Notes under the pieces: model-generated
Databases searched by the model: none
Told to the model about the DNA's origin: nothing
What the model saw: the letters and a program-made list of their open reading frames with translations, nothing else
Shown: positions 18,293 through 25,436 of the stretch, piece by piece
How the letters are laid out: every line of letters starts with the position of its first letter
Position numbering within the stretch: position 1 is the first letter of the stretch
Program-made: the position numbers and the translations under genes
Source of the DNA: Larix sibirica
Taxonomy: Eukaryota; Streptophyta; Pinopsida; Pinales; Pinaceae
Length of the DNA: 25,436 bases
Direction of reading: 5' to 3'
Assembly: GCA_004151065.3 (NCBI GenBank)
Contig: NWUY0304958264.1
Coordinates: forward strand, 1-25,436

Positions 18293-18714
18293 CCCCTAAG
18301 CAAGCGCCTATAGAGGGGGGAAAAGGAAGGGTCAACTGTAAATAGATTGGCAGCCCTAATAAAGCGCCGAAAGATGGGATGTGGCATATCCAACTTCTCT
18401 GACTTCTCTGATTCGACTTCCTCGACTCCAACAGCTCCGACTCTCTTTCCCTTAATTACGAGGGGGGTCTGCAGCCTCGGCCGCGGCTTCATCTCATACT
18501 CCTTCTTCCTTCCCATTGTTTCTGAGATCTCGATGAGGACATTCTATAAGAGCCCTTTAGGCTGAGAAGAATGACAATCATAAGCCCAAAAGGTGATACT
18601 AGATAAGGTGAGCGTAGTTGAGCCTTCCTTGAAATATAAAAAGCTAGTAAGTATGGTTCCAGCAATATGTGCAAAAGTGAAAAAATGCCATTTGTCATAA
18701 AGTGAAACGCCGCA
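18274..18714 (-). pseudogene. Minus-strand frame with a single internal TAG, unrecognised
   Basis: One minus-strand frame runs from after a TAA at 18715-18717 down to 18274, interrupted only by a TAG at 18544-18546. The upstream 56 codons read as a membrane-type protein (KWHFFTFAHIAGTILTSFL, then TLTLSSITFWAYDCH). The downstream part from ATG 18516 (80 codons) is hydrophilic with charged residues (EEVESEKSEKLDMPHPIF). A plus-strand frame of 72 codons (18347-18565) and another minus frame of 113 codons (18489-18830) overlap it, so openness on several frames weakens the case. I recognise no mitochondrial or plastid gene. It may be a decayed gene, a chimeric mitochondrial frame, or chance. Confidence 0.28.
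18293..18312 (-). repeat. 20-bp inverted repeat, right arm
   Basis: CCCCTAAGCAAGCGCCTATA pairs perfectly with 17768-17787. The arm overlaps the 3' end of a minus-strand frame that begins at 18516, contributing its RRLLRG residues. Confidence 0.92.
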
Positions 18715-20140
18715 TTAACCGGTTGGATTTTCTTACTTACGTGCTTCTTGCTCGCTATACGAACACGGCCGCTTGCTGCTTGCTGGCTGGTCAAAGAAAG
18801 AACCCGGCTGCTACTCGTCCAAGAAAACAAAAAGGGCTGACTGACTAGTTAAAGAAACAAATGGGCTCGGGAAGGTGGCTAGCTTTTTTGATCCAAGTTA
18901 TTGAGAGATTGATTGACAGCCTACATCTTTGGTTTTGGGGGGTGGTCCAATTCTTAAGGCTCATACCTTGGGCGAATGGGAAAGTACCTAAACCCCTCCG
19001 GGTCCTCATTCACTAGTTTTTATTTCTCAGATTGCCTTTTTATTGGGCCCGATTGGAAATCCTTTCATTGGGATAGGAAAGTCTCTTTTATTCTTTATGA
19101 ACTATACACTTTCATATCGTTTACATAGGATTCCCTGCTGCTGATTTGATGACAGGATGCCAATAGGAGAACAGCCCTACCTTATTGAACCCTAACTCAA
19201 CTCTTCCTGAACTAAGGTAATATAAAGTTCTCCCTATATTATTCAGATTGACCTGGGCACTACCAGTAAACTTAGTCTTATGTCCTATCCTGCCTCTGGT
19301 TGATTGGAGAGTAGCTTTGAGCTTTATTCTTATGTATTTCGTTCGTCAATTCATGTGGGACTCTGGCTATTGGAGGAGAGAGGCGCTGCCCTACAGGGCT
19401 GCTGGCAAATAAAGTTTTGGGCAATAATGGTGAGTGCAGCTTAAGAAGTAACCCCCGGTTCGAAGCTCGGCTCGACCAATCAATCATGATCTATCTACGA
19501 CGCTCGTACAGAGCTAGGGTACTTAGGAGAGCCAGAGAGGGCCTCCTCGGAAGCGCAGCACCCATTGCTGCTACCACTTGATTCAATAGTGCTGGTTAGC
19601 GAGCGGATTGATTAAGGAGGGCGAACTGGCCAATCTTCTCCAACTATAATCGAGTTCCATCCAGCCGAAAATGGAGCTACCGATGGGCCAGCTATTAGTC
19701 GTTTTCGGGGGTGAAGGATGGCCAGCCGAGCCTTATATTAGTTATTACCAGCTTGTTCTGTATTCCACTCCGACTAGCTATTCTCCTTCCTCCCAACCTC
19801 GTGACCGGGGAGCTACTTCGTTCATTCTCTTCCTTCCTTCACCCACGGTTGATTGAGCTCCAGGACTTGCTCATGCAAGGAGTAAACACATTGACTAGAT
19901 GGCAGTGAAGCCAACTGAAGCTATCCGTCTCGGGGGTGCCCTCCTTTCTTTACCCGGTGGAAAGCATTACTCCTCGATCAGCCATCCGGGGGTGCTGATT
20001 GAACCTTCCTTACGGAGGACCTTCAATCTCTCTGGATGAGATCCATATTCCACGATGAACCAATTATGAGTCCTTAACCAGCCAATCTCGGAGATAAAAT
20101 TAACGAGGTTGGGAGGCAAGAACGAACTGCCCAACTAAGC

Positions 20141-20190
20141 CTGCCGGAGGAAGAGTAGACAGCTAAACGAACTGCCGGAGGAGGAGTAAC
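20141..20190 (+). repeat. CTGCCGGAGGA tandem duplication
   Basis: CTGCCGGAGGAAGAGTAGAC at 20141 is followed at 20172 by CTGCCGGAGGAGGAGTAAC, a 31-base offset. AACGAACTGCC also occurs at 20121 and 20166, so there may be a third, poorer unit to the left. Confidence 0.8.
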
Positions 20191-20470
20191 AAATGATAAC
20201 AAAGCTGGGTAAATAAAGTTGGGTTTAAATAACGATACCGGAAGTGTGGGAGGAAGCCTAGAACAAAATTACCTTCATATGACTGCCCCACCCAATAATA
20301 TTTCTTTATCTGCTATATGTTGCCTAACTTGCTAATCAACCTCTAAGCTAGCTCTCTCTTACCCGCATCGGGGCTTTAACTGGTAATTTTGAAAGTGCGA
20401 ACGTGACCTGTAAAGAGAAATTTCAGAGTATAGAAGAGGCCTTCTACGCCGCCTTCTTACCTACTCACGG

Positions 20471-20510
20471 AGGAATACAATACTACGGACAGGAATACAA
20501 TACTAAAGGC
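20471..20510 (+). repeat. 20-bp tandem duplication
   Basis: AGGAATACAATACTACGGAC and AGGAATACAATACTAAAGGC are directly adjacent. The first 15 bases are identical. It lies inside the 87-codon plus frame 20403-20666 and adds a nearly duplicated QYYGQEYNTKG segment to that unrecognised product. Confidence 0.9.
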
Positions 20511-20761
20511 ACCCTTCCTTCTTATTTTCTATCTGGCCGGAAAAGAGGGAACCCCACTCGAGGGTACGAGCTCAATGCGAATGGACATATGAATGCAACT
20601 TACTGGGTCTTACTGATTGAAGGGAGAGGAAGATTAGGATTTAGTTTAGGTGCACGAATGACCTGAAGTGAGCGGTGCATGGTGCATACCTAAATAAAGG
20701 CGCATAGATTGGCCCCATTTTGGCAGAGGTCCTCCCACAGGAGGGATAATAAGGTGATGAG

Positions 20762-21016
20762 ATGGAAAGTGACAATGCAGTCACTTTTGGTTCAAAGAGG
20801 CCAGGGTCCAGCCCTTCGGAGCCCATGGATGTTGATGCCGAGGAGGTTACAAAGAAAGCCAGGCTAGACCAAGATCCTTTAGAGGAACTAGCTTTGGTCA
20901 TTCATAAGGGAGGAGACCTAAGAAGGGTTAGCCCACAATCACCTTCAAGAAGCATCTGGCTGGCACCCCCTATTGCAGTTGAATATCTATCTACAGCAAC
21001 AATCTCTGCTGCATAA
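20762..21016 (+). CDS. Hydrophilic coding-like frame, possibly nuclear retroelement linker
   Basis: This frame of 84 codons starts at ATG 20762. Residues 12-35 are acidic and proline/serine-rich (RPGSSPSEPMDVDAEEVT), followed by a basic KKAR cluster and LDQDPLEELALVIHKGG. This composition is unlike the surrounding spacer. It resembles the hydrophilic tail preceding the second reading frame of plant LINE elements, or a disordered nuclear protein tail. No zinc knuckle, endonuclease or RT motif follows, so the LINE idea is an inference. If real, it is a transferred nuclear fragment. A minus-strand frame (20641-20901) overlaps it and is probably incidental. Confidence 0.3.
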   Translation: MESDNAVTFGSKRPGSSPSEPMDVDAEEVTKKARLDQDPLEELALVIHKGGDLRRVSPQSPSRSIWLAPPIAVEYLSTATISAA

Positions 21017-21267
21017 ACCTCCCAAAGAAAGGCAGCCACCTCTAGTTCTGCACAGTCTTCTGAGCTTCCTACTCTACCTTCATGCTCAGGTCAGGTTATC
21101 CCTTACCTTTGGCTCTTGAGGGGAAGAAAGAAAAGGCCAGGATCTTACCGCCCACACCGGCACAGGACACTAATATTTATTCCCTTCAAAGACTATTTTA
21201 GGTTAAGGCCCGGCGCAGTCAGGACCATCTGCCCTATATAGCCGCCTTATCTTCGAAGTACTTATTT

Positions 21268-21287
21268 CCTCTCCCATACGGTCGAGC
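21268..21287 (+). repeat. Dispersed repeat R2, copy c
   Basis: CCTCTCCCATACGGTCGAGC matches the left 20 bases of R2 at 124 with two changes. The similarity ends after GAGC, unlike the other two copies. Confidence 0.7.
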
Positions 21288-21414
21288 GGGTTCGTATCTC
21301 GCCCTCCTGAGGTCGGGCTTTGGGTGAACCCCCTCACCCCGTTCAGTTAATACCTGGAAGAAGTACCAGTACCACATCGTTACACAGTGAAATCTTTATT
21401 ACACCTTTCCCTGA

Positions 21415-21454
21415 CCCCAACCCCAGGACTGTACGGGGGGGCCCCCAACCCCCC
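21415..21454 (-). other. C/G-rich patch with G-quadruplex potential
   Basis: The plus strand has CCCCAACCCC (21415-21424), GGGGGGG (21435-21441), CCCCC (21442-21446) and, after AA, CCCCCC (21449-21454). The minus strand therefore carries four G runs with TT loops in each pair. The abutting G7/C5 block is also self-complementary and could compete as a hairpin. Confidence 0.6.
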
Positions 21455-22491
21455 TTTTTGACCTGGTAATCCCCTGTAAATAGATTCTGTGAATGGCTTC
21501 GTGCAGTTAATGACACGAGGCTAGGTGCATGCAGTGAACGGATTCTATGCGCTGTTTGTGAGTGGTTCGTACCTCGCCCCTCTACCCTCGAACCTTCTAC
21601 CTCATACGTTAAGTCTATATATATGAAAAAAGCCATAAACCCCTATACCGAGAGTGTGTGAAGTGTACCGATGACGGAGTTATCCAGTTTTCCTTTCCCA
21701 AGCGTGTGTCCTTCAGCGGCGCCTTGCGCTTTCTACTTTCATAATCCTCCTCGCAGTTAGTTTATTTGGTCCATTTTCATTCCCGTCGATTCCTAGCTAG
21801 TTATTTGCTTCATATTTACTACTACTATATGCCCTCTTGCTTCCCGTCGCTTTTTGCCCGGCTCGTGCATTGTGGGTGGAAGGATGGTGTCTCTTATTAC
21901 TATAGAGATATGTCTTGCTTTCCCTATACTGCCAACCTGGGGCTGGTGTATTAGTTCTGCTTTGTTGATCTGTTGAAAGATGAGGTTAAACTTCGTTAGA
22001 AGTCGAACCGGGTGATGTGATATTGGGCTTTTATATATGTGATTTCTCCATATTTACTTTTTGATTTAGATTTAATATCGGGCAGGCTTGAGAGATCACC
22101 TTCTTTTCTATATTCTTTACGAATCAACTTTTATGTATGCCCTATCTCCTTAGACACCTTCTTATTGGCCTACCACCTGCACAACTTATCGTCTTCGCAC
22201 AACCTAACTAAGGTTCAGTGCTTCCTGAATCTACGAACTTCACTACTCCGTGCCTGATTGATTGGAGTGAGGCCCCGGGAAAGCTGCAAGACTTTCAGTT
22301 CGACAGCTACCACTGTACAGTCGTTGGATCGTGGGAAACTGCCCTGCCCTAGGAACTAACTAAAGCCAGACCGATCTTGGAAAGGAAGGCGGCTTTAGTG
22401 GGTGGGTACTTTGAATATTGCAGACATAGAATGAGAATTGGCTGAACGAACGTTTCGGACAAGGTCGAAACATAAATACTGAAGGAATATT

Positions 22492-23010
22492 GAGGTCAGA
22501 CAGACCCAGACTCATACTTTTTGACCTGGGTTCTTCCCATTTTACCGGTTTTACCAGAGCTTACATCAAATTACTGTTACAACACGGAAGGTTGAGGCCA
22601 AACAGATCCCAACTCTTCAAGTTTTCACTTTGCCATCGAAGCCATCGAATGTTCGGAGAGAAAATAAAGACAGGCATACCCTTACTTTGGTGGAACAAGC
22701 TTGAATGCAGACAGATCCTTGCTTACATACCCCGAAACAAACCTTACCTTGGTGCCAGCCAGACTCTTACCCATTCTTGTGCTGCAGGCTTCTAACAACC
22801 TTATACCTTTAGATTCTATAGAACAACCAGAACCTTGGGGTTGGGCTTCACGTGGTTGATCAAGGGAAGGGGCCAGTGCTCTTACAAACAGACTGAGAGT
22901 TAGGACCTAACTGCCCTTTTACCCATACTTGCCTGCCCATTACTTTTCTTTTCTTTTCTTTTTAGGGGTGGGAGGACAAGGCTAAGGCTTAGACAGACTC
23001 ACTTTTTGAA
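22492..23010 (+). repeat. Decayed ~100-bp array, CAGACAGAYCC core
   Basis: Related starts are GAGGTCAGACAGACCCAGACTC (22492, quoted in part), GAGGCCAAACAGATCCCAACTC (22594), GAATGCAGACAGATCCTTGC (22703), GGTGCCAGCCAGACTCTTACC (22751), AAACAGACTGAGAG (22887) and GCTTAGACAGACTCAC (22985). Several are followed by CTTTTTGA or CATTTTACC-type text. Main spacings are about 102, 109, 136 and 99 bases, with one half-unit. The 101-codon plus frame at 22490-22795 covers the first units and has no recognised family. Confidence 0.6.
22943..22963 (+). repeat. CTTTT microsatellite
   Basis: Four consecutive CTTTT units, followed by one extra T and then AGGGG. It is a pure pyrimidine tract and a natural slippage site inside the larger array. 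Confidence 0.92.
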
Positions 23011-23880
23011 GGTTCAGATCTAGACCACTTACTTAAGGTATCACGGCTCCCCCGATTTTAGGGACTGCTTAAGCCTGCAGGATTACTCTCAGTGGCACAG
23101 CTATGGGATCCTCGGAACTGCCTTTGGAACTACCGCCTTAACTTATGAGATTGGATGGGATGGGAGTTGGTACTTAGGCCAGTTGTATTTACCTTTAGAT
23201 GCCCACTGGATTCATGCTTGTGCGACTTAGCGTGGCTGGCTGGCAACTAACTGCCCTATTGAGGAACTACAGCTGGACCCCCTAGATTAGATGGAAAGAA
23301 AAAAGAAGGGCTTGGGCACTCACTTAGTTAGACCATTATTGTTGCTATTAACTTTAGATGCTTACATTATTACTGAAGTGTTACCCTAAAGCCACCAACC
23401 AACAACCTGTTGTATTAATAAACCTTGATAGACCTGGCTAACAGACCTGAACTTAGAGATTCATGAGCTTCCAAATAAAAAACCACCTGCTTTACCGAAT
23501 CCGGGTACCGCATTTAGAACAACAACCTTTACTATGGGGAGAGATAGAGTCTTCTTGGAAGGGGGGGCTTGATAGAGACAAGGTCAGGGAGGTTGAGCCT
23601 TTAACCAGAAGCCTAAAGCTAAACAGCTCACCAAGTAAGGTCACCCGCCATATGAGAGAAGAGAAGGGCCCCTATCGATACACCGAAAGATATTTATTAT
23701 GTTACCATGTTCCCCACCAGACGATAAAAGGACCACATGGATACCCTTCAATCATACCCGCCCGTTCAGTCATACCCGACAGAGATAGTGTTCACCCATG
23801 TTCCCGCCTGAATAGAGCCATGTATGTTGTTTACTTACGAGCATATCGATATTTAGTCATGTTACCACGATAAAGAAGAA
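23011..23880. other. Spacer with an unrecognised 136-codon plus frame
   Basis: The plus frame 23463-23873 starts at ATG and runs 136 codons. The product is basic, with no signal peptide, membrane block or known motif. Its C-terminal third overlaps CATACCCG and ATGTTACC microrepeats (CAATCATACCCGCCCG, CAGTCATACCCGACAG near 23750-23780). I treat it as a probable chance frame. ACCTTTAGATGCC and ACTTTAGATGCTTAC (about 23191, 23351) continue words seen near 22806. Confidence 0.4.
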
Positions 23881-24116
23881 GTCCGCCAAGTCCGCGTAAG
23901 GCATCCAACAAGTACATGTCTGCCAAGTACAACCTGTAAAGCCCACGTGCAAGTACATCTCCACCAGGGCCACGTACACTAAATCCACGTTCACCGAGTA
24001 CGCAGAAGGAAGCCGCCCAGTAAGTATGCCCAATCAAGTAAGGCACCTGCCAAGTCCATGTACACCAAGTACGCCCAGTTCCAGTAAGGCCACCCAACAA
24101 GGAAGCGCACCAAGTT
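23881..24116 (+). repeat. CCAAGTAC minisatellite, degenerate
   Basis: GCCAAGTCCGCG, CAACAAGTACATG, GCCAAGTACAAC, GCAAGTACATC, ACCGAGTACGCAG, CCCAGTAAGTATG, GCCAAGTCCATG, ACCAAGTACGCCC and further variants run for about 235 bases with a 12 to 18 base spacing. Minus-strand reading of the array gives the 89-codon frame at 23831-24100, with echoing TGRTWCTWTW, VPYLIGHTYW and similar tryptophan/glycine-rich pieces. That frame is a by-product of the repeat. Confidence 0.85.
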
Positions 24117-24385
24117 TGTTAACCCAATATATCCAGACGGTTCTCTCTAATTTGATGGATAGAATATTATTTGCCTTGAAGTTGTGAGCGCCGCTGCTAT
24201 CACGTTTGGCGAGAGGAGGCAGGATAGAGCCAAGGAGAGAGACGGATACATTAAGCTATTCACGCTTGTCAGGTACGGACGAATGAGGACTAGCCAATCA
24301 TTCCGGGGGGACTAGCCAGAAGTCCTTGCCTTGAGACAGAGACCATCATGCCAAGAAGAATAGATGGAAGACTTCACCAGGAGAC
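24117..24385. other. Short spacer, no gene
   Basis: No open frame or RNA fold is supported. ACTAGCCAATCATTCCGG is followed by ACTAGCCAGAAG at about 24289 and 24310, a weak two-unit duplication. Confidence 0.5.
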
Positions 24386-24434
24386 CTCGACCCTCGAACT
24401 AGACCCTTGAAATCGAACTCGATCTCGAAATCGA
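24386..24434 (+). repeat. CTCGA microrepeat
   Basis: CTCGACCCTCGAACTAGACC and GAAATCGAACTCGATCTCG then AAATCGAC form a short tract in which TCGA recurs every 6 to 12 bases. It is self-complementary at several points. Confidence 0.7.
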
Positions 24435-24498
24435 CTAAGGAACTCTACCCTTTACAGGGAAGAACGATTGATTGATGAGTAGGAGGATAAGTATCCCC

Positions 24499-25084
24499 CC
24501 ATTGTATTAGCAGAGTAGTATCCTACTAGGTAATAGAGCCGTCGGAATAGAGCTAGTGGAATTCTATCCGGGGAGCAACGTATAGATGCAATATCGTATT
24601 ATTTGGATTATTCCCCTTATTTCCCATTGGACACTATATAAGTAGTAAACCCATTGGATTGGATTAGTCCCATTGGCTTCTTATTCCCCTTCCAATTAAA
24701 ATGACAACGATCTATTGGTGAGACTACTGGCTCTCAACAATTATGATCGACTAATTGTAACGTACTATGAATAAGCCATCCTGCCTGTCATAAACTTCAT
24801 GAAATGGCAATGGAACTTAATGCAATGCATGGATTAACATAGTCCTATTAAGTGGTGCCATGGGACTTACTCTAAGGGTAGTTGGGACTAAAGACAAGTA
24901 GTAGTAGTATAGCTTACGGAAACAACAACTATATTAGTAGTTCCTTACAACACTACAGAGGATGGGATCAATATATATTCTATCTCTATTGTGGAAATAA
25001 TATGGAGATAATAATAATTACATCTATCAATTTTTTACCCTATATCTTCCCATTGTTGTATTAGCAGCGGAGTAGTAGCCTAGG
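24499..25084 (+). repeat. Direct repeat pair with internal CCCATTGG units
   Basis: CCATTGTATTAGCAGAGTAG then TATCCTACTAGG at 24499-24530 recurs as CCATTGTTGTATTAGCAGCGG then AGTAGTAGCCTAGG at 25050-25084, an offset of about 551 bases. Between them, CCCATTGGA or CCCATTGGC starts at 24623, 24650 and 24669. AGTAGTAGTAT text appears near 24898. No gene lies between; the 60-codon plus frame at 24882-25064 is AT-rich and unrecognised. Confidence 0.75.
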
Positions 25085-25436
25085 GGGGGATTTAGAGCGG
25101 ATTAGAGCAATTCCCATCTCAATGGACTTCCGGTAGTCTTAGTCCCCCCATGCCCTAAGGTCTTAAGAGTGAAAGTCACCCTTTCAGTAGTTCAATTCGC
25201 AGGTCCGAGGCGTAGAATTTATCTCCCTATAGGCATATGGTCCTCCACTGGGGTCTCAATCTCTAATTGGGACTAGTAAGGATGCTGGCTCCGCTGCTCG
25301 ATCTTTCAATTCACTAGGCTCTGCAACCTTTGTCTTTGCCCATGTCTATAATGTGGTTATGCGTCCAACAAAGCATTAGTGCAGTTTCAATAGCCTAGCC
25401 TGCCTGGATACCTCCTTGCCCAGTGGAAGCTGTTGT
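25085..25436. other. Right-edge spacer, no gene seen
   Basis: No open frame of note. Wording such as CTCCGCTGCTCGATCTTTC and CAAAGCATTAGTGCAG is unremarkable. Whatever follows is cut off by the window edge. Confidence 0.5.

Larger units (their letters stand above)
18718..20761. other. Spacer with small tandem repeats, no recognised gene
   Basis: Short frames at 19278-19487 (minus), 19671-19908 (plus, two overlapping) and 20403-20666 (plus) lack known domains. GCTTGCTGCTTGCTGGCTGG near 18770 is a GCTTG microrepeat. A GGTTCGAAGC word at 19459 resembles a tRNA T loop but has no matching stem. Two clear tandem duplications are listed separately. Confidence 0.5.
21017..22491. other. Spacer with R2 copy and C/G-rich patch
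   Basis: Short frames at 21343-21636 (minus), 21766-21954 (plus) and 22039-22257 (plus) have no recognisable domain. GGTTCGTATCTCGCCC (21289) and GGTTCGTACCTCGCCC (21564) are near-identical words 275 bases apart, with CAGTTAATAC / CAGTTAATGAC also shared between. That suggests a decayed duplication of the 21290-21600 interval. Confidence 0.5.

Noticed and set aside
19452-19475. CCCGGTTCGAAGCTCGGC resembling a tRNA T arm
   Set aside because: The flanking bases do not form a five-pair stem and no anticodon arm sits upstream at the right distance.
23831-24100. 89-codon Trp/Gly-rich minus-strand frame
   Set aside because: It is the CCAAGTAC minisatellite read in reverse; no independent coding signal.
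1-25436. Conserved mitochondrial genes, rRNAs, group II intron domain V or plastid-derived genes
   Set aside because: I looked for characteristic words and peptides of these in the frames and found none that I could support; only a database search could exclude short fragments.

Overview
The window looks like a non-coding stretch of a large seed-plant mitochondrial genome. The evidence is indirect: moderate base composition, mitochondrial-spacer vocabulary (purine-rich AAGAAAG runs, CGAAGTCGCTCGCC-type words, GCTTGCTT repeats), dispersed imperfect repeats of about 30 bp, and decayed nuclear-type Ty3/gypsy retrotransposon pieces. I found no intact conserved mitochondrial gene, no convincing tRNA, no rRNA and no group II intron domain. 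The longest open frames are only 60 to 160 codons, and most are by-products of repeats. The assignment is an inference. A nuclear copy of mitochondrial DNA is the main alternative, and I cannot name the species.

Layout. Bases 1-4440 are ordinary spacer with several copies of a GCTTGCTTGACC repeat, some small tandem duplications and one proline-rich unknown frame on the minus strand. Bases 4444-4965 (minus) and 6608-7110 (plus) are two broken Ty3/gypsy reverse transcriptase fragments in opposite orientation. They are separated by about 1.6 kb of AT-rich sequence that also looks foreign.

From about 8.0 kb to 25.1 kb the dominant feature is a succession of decayed tandem arrays, each built on a different core: 8.0-9.8 kb (CATATCTACGTGG and GAGCTGGGCTAATAG words), 9.97-10.17 kb (30-36 bp GGGTATCAAACCC unit), 10.775-10.840 kb (exact 22-bp period), 11.85-12.69 kb (trinucleotide-phased Gly/Ala/Ser/Thr frame), 12.78-13.12 kb, 16.09-16.17 kb (48 bp), 16.28-16.51 kb (30 bp), 17.08-17.20 kb, 22.49-23.01 kb (about 100 bp), 23.88-24.12 kb (CCAAGTAC minisatellite) and 24.50-25.08 kb. 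The cores are unrelated, so this looks like repeated local slippage or duplication of different sequences rather than one expanded satellite.

Other items are a perfect 20-bp inverted repeat bracketing 505 bp (17768-18312), a coding-like minus-strand frame of 79 codons (15751-15987) related in wording to the adjacent 30-bp array, a minus-strand frame of about 147 codons interrupted by a single TAG (18274-18714), a hydrophilic nuclear-looking frame at 20762-21016, and a G-quadruplex-capable C/G-rich patch at 21415-21454. Nothing here supports a functioning gene set or pathway; the window is best read as an archive of acquired and locally duplicated DNA.
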